A stretch of 64,000 bases of DNA from positions 165,223 to 229,222 of the forward strand of contig NQMI01000047.1 of the NCBI GenBank assembly GCA_002270565.1, written 5' to 3'. The notes under the pieces were generated by a model. It made no database searches. It was not told the origin of the DNA and was given only the letters and a program-made list of their open reading frames with translations. Position 1 is the stretch's first letter. Every line of letters begins with the position of its first letter. Made by a program: the position numbers and the translations under genes. Positions 55,368 through 64,000 of this stretch are shown in pieces. The stretch is from Stenocarpella maydis. Taxonomy: Eukaryota; Ascomycota; Sordariomycetes; Diaporthales; Diaporthaceae.

Positions 55368-57029
55368 ACTATACTATACCAAATTTAATAATCTAAGGCT
55401 AAAAAACTTCGACTATAAGTCTGGACCACCATAACGCGCTAGGCCTTTTATATACCTGGATTTTATAAGCATTTAGTATAATAATATAAGCGGCATACTT
55501 AATAATATAACTAATAAAAGATAAAAGGAGTTTAAAGTTAATAATTAAGGGGCTATAAATAGTAATTACTTATACTCTTTTAATACCGCGAAACCATGAG
55601 TTCAATCCCGCGCCTAAGAATTTTATTTTTACTTTTATTTCTATAAATGAAAAGACTGCTAGTATAGCAATAGTAGTGTGTATAGTACACCACTGGGCTA
55701 CCCCTACTGCAGTCACCACTGCAGTAGCAACAGATGGCTGCTGACTCAGTCAGATGACTAAGTAACCACCCTTAACTATATAGGACCCAGTTGGCTGTAC
55801 GGGCTACGCCTGCTACACCACTACTTCTAGAGTAGACAGATATATATATAACTACCACCACTTATATTGCAATATGTGACCCAGCTAACAAAAGCATTAG
55901 TATTATTATTATTATATATATAGATCCCTTTATATTATAATATCTTCCTTAGAGGATTAAGAATCTTATAATATTTAGCTTTAAAGGCTTACTCTATTTA
56001 TTTCTTGAAGTTATACTTAAAGTAAATACATATTTTAAGTTTTATAAGCTTTATATATAACTATTAATATATATATATATATATATGAAGATATATTATA
56101 TTTATTTTAAATATATCTATATTAGCAGCATTTATTCTTTATACGGTAGAATTAAGATATTATATCATAATAGCTTTCCTAATTAATATATTCTTAATTA
56201 TATCCTAAATATTAATAAGGATAAGCTAAATAATACCTACTATAATAGCTATTAAGGCTAAGAATATAGATATATTGTATTTAACCTAATAGCGTACTAT
56301 TATATTATATAAATAATTTAATAAGTATTTAAGTAAAGTAAGAATTTAATAAGTAATAATAAAGGGGAGTAACTATATATAAGTAGGTTATTAATAGGAG
56401 ATAATAAAGAACTTAGGTAGCTTTAATTAAATATAGCTTATTATTAAAAAGGTTATAAATTAGTTATTAAGGGTTGCTAAAGTAATAATTTCTTTAGTAT
56501 TATCTTTAAGAGTAGTAATAAATTAATAATATTATATATGCTTACATTCCATACTTATTTCGTTATATTCTTTAGGGTATAATAAATATTTATAAAGAAA
56601 TAAAATAGTATAGCATTATATAAATAATTCCTTTTTTATCTTATAATAAGTGGTATGGATACTATTAAGGCTATTAAGATATCTTTAAGAATCGATATAA
56701 TTAATATTATTAGTATAGCTGCTATTATATAATATATGCCTAGTTTTTTAATCTTACTAATTTATAGGTTCCCTTATAATTACTAATTAATATTAGCTAG
56801 GTTATATATTATAATATAAGTAATAAGAGTTATATATATTTTATTTACTTAAAAAGTAGTAGTATAGTAAGTGTAACCTATATACTTAGTTAAATGCTAT
56901 ATAATTAAAGGTGGCTGCTTAATTGTCTAATTTAGTTAGTAGCTATCTGTTATTACTACGGTACTTACTGCAGTAGTAATAGCCTAATAATATGCTATAT
57001 ATATTGCTATTACCACTTTATAAATGACT
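55368..57029. other. AT-rich relic, unassigned
   Basis: Contains a short tRNA-T-arm-like word (gagttcaatcccgcgcc, about 55592-55610) without a foldable partner, (AT)n tracts around 56060-56085, and the inverted partner of the 50816 sequence. No coding similarity recovered. Confidence 0.45.
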
Positions 57030-57600
57030 TGTTACGGAACCGCCAGCAGGGCGTTGGCACTTCCTGCAAGAGTTACCCTAGACTTTTGTAAGAGTTATCC
57101 AGATTTAGTAAGGAGTTAACCTAGCCTTCTTGCGAGTCAGGCGATTTTCGCTGAGTACGCCTAATGCGTGCGCGACGCAAGATGAGTTTGGTGGCTGTAA
57201 GTTAATTGTTTTGGTCTGCATTTGCACCTTAATTCAGACCTTTGCATTACCCTTATTTCTTACCAAAAAAGTATATAACTTAGGGCATTAGATAGCTTGA
57301 TTTCTGAAGTTTGTATGAACTTAATTTGGGCATTACATGGCTATTGTATGTGGCTTTGAACAAAGATGGTGTGTTGGAAGGCGAATTCTCCGGCATTTGC
57401 AATTTTGCACCAGAGCCAACGCAGCGTGCCCAGGGGTGAGACAGGTTCGGAGGGTATTAAGGAGGGCTTACAGAAGCCCAATTTAATTAATTACAAAGTT
57501 GTCCAGACCAATGTCAATTGTCCGAATTCGCCTCGGAGCACCATACTGCGATCCTGCGAAACACACGCTGAACTGAATGCTTTTCTATACACATTCATCA
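57030..57600 (+). repeat. LTR family A, copy 5
   Basis: 571 bp, the most diverged copy (small indels, e.g. TGTTACGGAACCGCC at its start). Same orientation as copy 4. Confidence 0.88.
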
Positions 57601-57698
57601 GAAATATATAGATTAGGAAGGTATAAATAGGGATACTAATAAATAAAAAATAACTTATAGGGCACTTTTAAGGGTAAAAGAAGTAAGGAGGGAGATAA

Positions 57699-58159
57699 TA
57701 TTATAAGCTAATATGCATTAGCGGCTAACTACTGCAGAAGATAGCCCTGCAGGACGGGAAACGGCTCCCGAAAAGGTTGTCCCGCCTGATCGAATCAGTG
57801 ACGCTACCTTATCAGGGTTAGGGTCTGGCTCGCAACACTTAATTGCAAGCCATGCAAGCCCGCTCAAAGGATAAAGTATTAAGCCTTATGCAATGGCTCG
57901 ATAGCTTGGTGTGCAAGCCTATAAGCTACTAAAGAGTTAGAATATATATACGGATATAGTTATCACTATAGTAGATAGCTTTTTATAGAGTAGACTCTTT
58001 AGTTATCAATCTAAGTATTCAATCCCAATATTGGATAGCCTTATAGCTAGTGATTATTGTTAGTTAATAATATTGCTCAACAACCACATAACAACGTATT
58101 CCAAACATAAACCCTTGATCTTTCAGGTTTAACATACTCGGAAACCCTCTGATCATTAT
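57699..58159 (-). repeat. LTR family B (antisense), array member 1
   Basis: First LTR of the LTR-internal-LTR-internal-LTR array reaching 60083. Confidence 0.82.
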
Positions 58160-58703
58160 GACTACTTAGCGATTTATCTCTACTTAGTATTAGCCTCCTC
58201 CTTTTCTATATAATCCAACTCATCCAAATTCAATAGACCCTAATAGATAGCCTAAGATATCCTCTCACGCTATATATGCTTTTACTTATACAAATAAAGA
58301 AGCTTCTCCTTTAACTCTTCAATCTTATCCTCCAGTTTTTAATGCTAGGCCGAGATATATAAAAGGTCCTTTAAGTTGTTTAGCTCTAGGATATTATACT
58401 TCAACCGCTACTGTTAAATATATTCAATATAATAACTGGAAGCCTTCTTTAAGACTTTATAACCCTTGATATCGTGCGCTGTACAAAAAGAATAAGGTTG
58501 TATAGTAATGGTACTCTATAGAATGGTAAATAATAAAGAATTGCATTGCTTAACCTTCTTAAAATAATAGGATGATTTAGAAACCCAAGAATGCTTAACT
58601 CTAGATAATATAACGGATTAGGAAGGCATAAATGAAAATACTAATAAATAGAAATAACTTATAGAGCACTTTTAAGGATAAAAGAAGTAAGAAGGGAGAT
58701 AGT
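58160..58703 (-). pseudogene. Family B internal region with coiled-coil ORF
   Basis: Reverse complement of 46776-47310. On the minus strand it reads KLEDKIEELKEKLLYLYK and GLLNLDELDYIEKEEANTK, with RIP stops between. Only ~540 bp lie between two LTRs, so the element is non-autonomous. Confidence 0.75.
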
Positions 58704-59167
58704 ATTATAAGCTAACACGCATTAGCGGCTAACTACTATAGAAAACACCCCTAACCTCAGCGGGGTAATCCCCAAGCCAGCTAAAACACCTAATAGGTCA
58801 GTAACGACCAACCCCTACCAAGGGTTAGGGTCTGGCTTGCAACACTCGATTGCGAGCCATACAAGCCCGCTCAAAGGATAAAGTATTGAGCCTCATGCAA
58901 TGGCTTGATGGCTCAGTATGCAAGCCTGCGAGCCACTAAAGAGTCAGAATATATATACACGATATAATCATCACTATAGTAGATAGCTTTTATAGAATAG
59001 ACTCTTCAGTCATTAATCTAAGTATTCAATCCCAGTATTAGATAGCCTTACAGCTAGTAATCATTATCAGTCAACAATATTGCTTAACAACCGCCTAACA
59101 ACTTATTCCAAACATAAACCCTTGATCTTTCAGGTTTAACGTACTCGGAAACCCTCTGATCATTACA
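58704..59167 (-). repeat. LTR family B (antisense), array member 2
   Basis: 464 bp. Contains AAGGGTTAGGGTCTGG. Shared LTR between two internal regions. Confidence 0.82.
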
Positions 59168-59615
59168 ACTATATCCACTTCTGCTTTTACAAATAGAGTA
59201 CCTTCACATTTAGCAGCTGCACCTCTTCCTCAACAGCCTTTAGCTCCTCCTCCAGATAATAATGTTTTAGAGTAATCTTGTTTAGTTGATCAGGAGAAAG
59301 ACCCTATACATCACAATTTACTAAGTTAAGACAAATATAAGTCAGGCAGCAGGCTAACTTAGAATTAGCAACTAGGCAGTCTTTACCTATATTATGCTCC
59401 TTATAATAGGAATAAGGCATTAGAATGGTAGTACTAAGAGATATAATAGCGGACAAAAGGGCAGCCTTCTACTCAGCTTTAGATAAAGATTTTATAGCAT
59501 AAAGCTTAGCAACTCTACCCGATATAATAAATTAGGAAGGTATAAATAAAAGCAGGAGCAAAAGGAATAACTTACAAAGCACTTTTAGGGATAAAAGAAG
59601 TAAGAAGGGAGATAG
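59168..59615 (-). pseudogene. Family B internal region, second form
   Basis: Minus strand reads SPDQLNKITLKHYYLEEELK, AVEEEVQLLNVKVLYL. Same architecture as the other internal region but clearly diverged, so the two units of the array differ. Confidence 0.7.
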
Positions 59616-60083
59616 TATTATAAGCTAATATAATGATACCCCAAGGCAACCCATTTTAAGGACCCAGATACCCAGGACAAGTGCTATAATACAACCCCAT
59701 AGGACCCTAACTGCTACGTTAGCACTACTTGCTAAGACCTAAGGGTTAGGGTTACAGATTCACCCTATGAGTTTAAATCAATAGGCTTAATATTAATCTA
59801 GTTAAGTAATACTATAGATAGATTAATAGGATTATTATTAACCCTATTGAGTCACTAAAGAGTCAGAACATATAAGGACATAATCATTACCACAGTAGAT
59901 AGCTTTTATAAAACAGATTCTTCAGTTATCAATCTAAGTATTCAATCCCAATATTGGATAGCTTTACAGCTAGTGATTATTGTCAGTCAACAATATTGCT
60001 CAACAATCGCCTAACAACATATTCCAAACATAAACCCTTGATATTTTAGGTTTAACATACTCGGGAACCCTCTAATCATTACA
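59616..60083 (-). repeat. LTR family B variant (antisense), array member 3
   Basis: 468 bp. Its sense 3' half differs from members 1-2 (aatgataccccaaggcaacc) and matches the partial copy at 46137-46313; the other half is the common type. Confidence 0.8.
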
Positions 60084-61160
60084 TTATTTTATAAGTATTA
60101 GGTACTTTTATATTAGAAATACTTTAGGACCTTTTTATTATTATTAATAGGGTTAGAATATTCCTTAAAATTTAAGTTTTAATTAGGTTTTTAATTATAT
60201 TAGGATTATTAGTTCTAGTTAGTAGCCTGCTAATGGTATCTTGTATTAGATCCTTATTACTAACTTTTATTTTCCTAACCCTTACTATTTATAAATAGTT
60301 TAGTATCTGCTATTCTAGGTTTCTTATTTAAGGGTTCTAAGGCTCCCCTATTCTTTAGCTTTCTTTCCTCTTACCTTTACTCTCTAATTGGTTCTAGGGT
60401 GTTAATCTAGATAGCCTAGGCTAATTTAACCATATCTGATTAGGTATATAGCATCTATATAGTATAGTATGCTTAAATCTAACTCTATAGCCATTTAGTT
60501 AATTATAAGAGAAAGAAGTTAGCCTTCTCTACCTTTATTTATAGTGCTTATTCTTATTTAAGGGTTTTAAGATATTAGTAAAAGGTCTATAGGTTTTAAA
60601 AACTATATTAATAGGTCTTATTAAGAGTAGTTTAAATAGCTTTAGTAATATTATAAAGGTCTTATTTAAAATTATTTAAGAACTCCTTAAACTTAAACTA
60701 AAAATAAGAGTTAAAAATTGTTTCTTCTTCTTATAATGAAGACTTTATATATATATTTTATGAATTTTAGTATTCATTATTAGTATAGTTTAAAGTATAA
60801 ACTACTTTTATTTAGTTATTATAAAGCATATAGGGCTATAAAATCTAAGTCTTTTTAAGGCTTATTATTCAGCTATTATATTAAAGTAGTAAATATTCTA
60901 TTAGTAGGGTTATTATATTAGAAATCTTAATATCTTTTAGTAATTATAGCCCAAGGATTTATATTCTTTTTAAAGCTATGATTTATTCTTAAAGATAAAG
61001 GTTTTCTGCTAGGATTTATTTAGTATTCTCTTATAAAGGGGTCTTGGTTATAGTCTATATAGTATGCGAACTGCCTTCTTTATTATTATTAGTTCACTAG
61101 GAGCTCTGGGTTTATATTCCTCTGGGTGGTATTATAAGTAACTCTAGGGTAAAGAATTAG
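60084..61160 (-). mobile_element. AT-rich internal relic of a copia-like element
   Basis: Follows the family C LTR in its sense direction. No frame survives well enough to identify a domain. Confidence 0.45.
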
Positions 61161-61370
61161 AATTATAAGGTGTAGTTATGAGTTGGGCATGATGGGTATA
61201 AGAGTGAGGAGAGAAGATATAGTATTCCATAGGGTAGCCGTTTACTAGGCATTCCCTTAGTGTATAAGAACTGATTCTTGCTTATTCCCTTGTTGCTATG
61301 AAGAGGGCATAGTTAGGGTTATATAGTTCTGTGGGGGTTACCTCGGACCGCGTGCGGCCCGCACGTAACA
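61161..61370 (-). repeat. LTR family C start (copia-like)
   Basis: On the minus strand it begins TGTTACGTGCGGGCCGCACG, a palindromic GC-rich terminus typical of fungal copia-type LTRs, then GGTAACCCC and a TATA-like ACTATATAACCC. The other end is approximate. It lies 80 bp from the stop codon of the MFS gene. Confidence 0.65.
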
Positions 61371-61449
61371 CCTTCTAAAACTCGTAAAGTGCAACGCAGC
61401 TGCTCCATCTGCTGCTTTCTTTTGTTTTAAGACTTGATCCTCGTTAGCA

Positions 61450-63569
61450 CTATTTCTCTGGATCATGCGGAGCTCCTGTGCCCGTTGATACCTCTGCTTG
61501 GTTACGTGTCTCCTCTCGCTCCTTGTCAATCTTCTTGATGTTCTTGTGCTCTATAGCAAAAGTCATCAACAGTGCCATACTGGCGGCTACAACGGGGAAG
61601 ATATAGGTGTCGTGCAGGGCGTTCATATACACCTGGCGTAGTAGATTGTACAACTCTTCAGAGCCTGCCAGTCCCTGAAGATTGTATGCGCCGGCCTTGG
61701 TAATAGCACTGTCCGAAATGGTTGGTGTCAGGGTATGTGCAGAGATTTTCAGTTGATTCAGGAAAATTGTCTGGCCGATTGACAAGCTGAGTGCGCTGCG
61801 TGCATGCTTTGTTAAACATTCTCCCTGCCTAAGAGTAGATGAAGTGATTGTACTTACGCCCCAAACTGGAACAAGAATTGAAGTGCAGCTATGGTCTTAT
61901 TAATTCTCGTTCATCTCATACACTCACGCTTCTTTTGACATACCGTTGCCTAGCGGGACTTGATCTTCACTAGGTGACATTAGTGACTTGTCATCTGCCA
62001 AACTCTGCACAGGCCAGCAGAACCACTCACATTAAGACAGCCTGGGCGATTGTATATGGAAGATTTATTGCAAAGCCGGTGCCGATTCCACAGACCACGA
62101 GAAACACGGCCCACAATTCTGTCGAAGTGTGCAGGTCAAGCATCAGCAATAGCGCAGACCCCACCATGCCGATGGCAGTTCCGATGATCATAATCGGGAG
62201 CTGTAGGCTTTGAGTCAGCCCAAAATAATCTTATCATGATGCAGTACGTAATACTGGGGCTTACATATACACCAAGCATTGTGACTAGCGCCCCTGAGAA
62301 GACCACTCCGAAGATCTGTGGGATTGCGAGAGCCAGAAACTGTGTTCCACTTTCTGTAGCCGTTGCTTGCTTCACAGCCTGAAAGTATATAGGGATATAA
62401 TATCCATACTGGGAGTGCATTAGCTGCCATCCAGGTTGCTTCATGATATGAAAAAACTTACTACATATGTAGGCATTGCAAAAAAGAAGCTGAATAGACC
62501 GCCGGAAAGCAATGATCGCTGCTTGAAAAGCCACAACGGTAGAGTAGCATCGGCACCTTGCTTCCATTGAGTCAAGACAAACAACCCAAGAATAAGTGGG
62601 AATGCAACGAGTAGACCTATTACTTTGGACGAGTTCCAAGGCTCAGAATGTCCACCCCATTGCAGCGCTAGAAGTATGCAGACCACAGCCGACATGATGA
62701 AGAGGCAACCTAGTGGGTCCAACTTCAACAGCTTCTGGGGAAGTGTCTTCGATGCGAATTGATTATCCTGTCTCGCCTTTGGAGGATCAAAAATAAAGAA
62801 TATCAACAGAAGGACAACTCCTCCAATTGGGACGTTGCTGCTATTCATCAGTGTGTTTGCAGATCATTGCTCTCAAGTTGCACTTACATCCAAAAACACC
62901 ATCGCCACGAGACATATTGCGTAAATGCACCACCAATGACAGGACCAATGCACACACTGACAGCAAAAGTGCTGGTCACGATACTGATGCAAAGCGGGCG
63001 GTTCTTCAGTCTAACAGTCTTTGTAATGATCGCAAGGGCACCCTGAAACAGGCCAGCAGCGCCGGCACCAGCGATAGCCCGACCGATGATGAAGACAGCA
63101 GATGATGGAGCGGCAGCGCATATTATTGAACCAACTAGATTTTGTTAGTCTTGTGCAAAGCGTGGTTTCTACAAGTGTATATATAGTCTTTTCAGAACTT
63201 ACCTTCAAACACCAAAACACAAGCCATAAACACCAACTTCACATTAAAGTAAGAATACACCTTTCCAAGTGTCGGCTGGAAGGCGGTGATGGTAAGAAGA
63301 TACCCGCTACCGTACCATGCAATATCATTAAGTGAGTTAAAGTCAGTCGTGATGCTTGGTACCGCGGTCCCAATGATGGTCGCGTCGAGGGCCATGACGA
63401 AGGTTCCGCAGAAGAGGCTCGCAATCAGCAGGCTAAGCTGCAAATTACTAGTGACCTCATTGCCTTTAGGATCATTGTTGTCACTGTCTGTCACAGGGAC
63501 ATCGGACTTCTTTGCCTCTTTCATTGTTGACGTGTCGTCTATAGTCTTGTCGTGATCGATATCGGCCAT
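61450..63569 (-). CDS. MFS transporter, DHA2 (14-TM) drug:H+ antiporter type, 8 exons
   Basis: Plasma-membrane efflux pump of the DHA2 family, often for toxins or secondary metabolites. Exons: 63569-63203, 63134-62888, 62837-62462, 62408-62265, 62200-62031, 61969-61944, 61888-61858, 61795-61450; total 1707 nt, 568 residues. Motifs: ALDATIIGTAVPSI (motif D1), GKVYSYFNVK (motif A region), IIGRAIAGAGAAGLFQGAL (motif B), CIGPVIGGAFTQYVSWRWCF followed by WINVPIGG (motif C). Later spans include YYIPIYFQAVK, LPIMIIGTAIGM, EDQVPLGN and FQFGAALSLSIGQTIFLNQL. The start MADIDHDKTIDD precedes a hydrophilic cytosolic tail. Exons 6 and 7 are only 26 and 31 nt, but both splices keep frame and rebuild the expected TM11-12 loop. 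The frame is undamaged although it borders the RIP-degraded block. Substrate unknown. Confidence 0.92.
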
Positions 63570-64000
63570 GTAGACTGCTTGTGCGAAGAGAGTCTGCCTC
63601 GGGAAGTTTCGTGAAGGCAGCTTTCTATGAAGATTATTGAAAAACAAGTACACGCCAGTTTTCACAAAAAAGAGGGTGGAATTGGATGATCTCTCCAGTC
63701 AACTAAGTTAGACGTTGAGGCGAGCAGACACACAACAGCGGCTCAGGAAGAAGTAGGAGGTGCTGGGCCGTCAAAATGAGCGCCGTAGCAAGCTGTGTGA
63801 GAGGTTTGAGTACCTGTATAACATCAAGTTGTCATATTCGTATTCGTGTTCGCATTTGCCAAAAGTGTATTTGCAAGAGGACCGAGCAGCCAATCGCTGG
63901 TTGTACCAGATGGAGCTGAGATGCATTTATACATCCTATCTCTGTCTGGAATGGAAGACATAATTACCTTCTCGAGATTGAATGCAGCCTAGCCACAAAA
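63570..64000. other. Upstream region of the MFS gene
   Basis: A 67-codon plus-strand frame from 63760 with Arg/Leu/Glu-rich coiled-coil character is open to 63963 but lacks an ATG at its start and shows no family signature. Otherwise nothing recognised. Confidence 0.4.

Larger units (their letters stand above)
45790..61370. mobile_element. AT-rich nested retrotransposon block (RIP-degraded)
   Basis: About 15.6 kb composed almost entirely of LTRs and retroelement relics, very AT- and TpA-rich compared with the GC-rich flanking genes. Reading frames are riddled with TAA/TAG at former Gln and Trp codons, as expected of RIP. Individual pieces are listed separately. Such blocks are typical of fungal AT isochores. 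Confidence 0.92.

Noticed and set aside
55592..55610. T-arm-like word suggesting a tRNA gene
   Set aside because: No acceptor, D-arm or anticodon stem can be paired around it.
46776..60083. CRISPR-like array from regularly spaced repeats
   Set aside because: Repeats are ~460-590 bp LTRs in both orientations in a eukaryotic genome; the short U3 units are ordinary tandem repeats.
63760..63963. Arg/Leu/Glu-rich frame upstream of the MFS gene
   Set aside because: Coiled-coil character resembles transposon-associated proteins, but there is no ATG and no clear similarity to the family B internal ORF.

Overview
The window comes from a filamentous ascomycete (Pezizomycotina), most likely a Sordariomycete. 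Evidence: short 50-110 bp introns with GTAAGT/GTGAGT-type donors, strongly GC3-biased genes, a HET-domain relic, a fungal cutinase and a sedolisin, and transposable elements whose decay (CAA/CAG to TAA/TAG, TGG to TAG, GAT to AAT) looks like repeat-induced point mutation (RIP). Exon structures were built by hand; where I give exon coordinates the joined length is a multiple of three.

Layout. 1-13.9 kb is gene-poor: a Nudix hydrolase (2131-2820, -), a 621-residue coiled-coil protein of unknown function (4303-6168, +), a broken HET-domain gene (8853-9965, +) and a small hydrophilic two-exon gene (10723-11072, -). 14-26.5 kb is GC-rich and gene-dense: a secreted sedolisin peptidase, a 3-dehydroshikimate dehydratase-like TIM-barrel gene with clustered frameshifts, a 6-phosphogluconate dehydrogenase family gene, an NCS1 permease (7 exons, one GC-AG intron) and a Ted1-type ER phosphoesterase. 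26.5-45.8 kb is sparse: a cutinase, a complete but RIP-killed Fot1/pogo DNA transposon, an alpha/beta hydrolase, an Erd1-type EXS protein and a small secreted precursor with a tandem peptide repeat.

45.8-61.4 kb is an AT-rich graveyard of nested LTR elements. It holds five copies of a ~570 bp LTR (family A), seven to eight copies of a ~460 bp LTR (family B) with a short coiled-coil internal region, relics of a Ty3/gypsy chromovirus (gag, integrase, chromodomain) and one copia-like LTR start (family C). A single-copy 8-exon DHA2-type MFS transporter lies directly beyond it (61450-63569, -).

Working together. The TIM-barrel gene and the 6PGDH gene share a ~950 bp divergent promoter and the NCS1 permease follows in tandem, so these three may form a small uptake-plus-catabolism cluster (inference). 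Sedolisin, cutinase and the repeat precursor are secreted. Ted1 and Erd1 are secretory-pathway housekeeping proteins. The most unusual items are the repeat precursor, the frameshift cluster, the transposase with all three catalytic Asp changed to Asn, and the inverted gag-LTR duplication next to the only ambiguous base.
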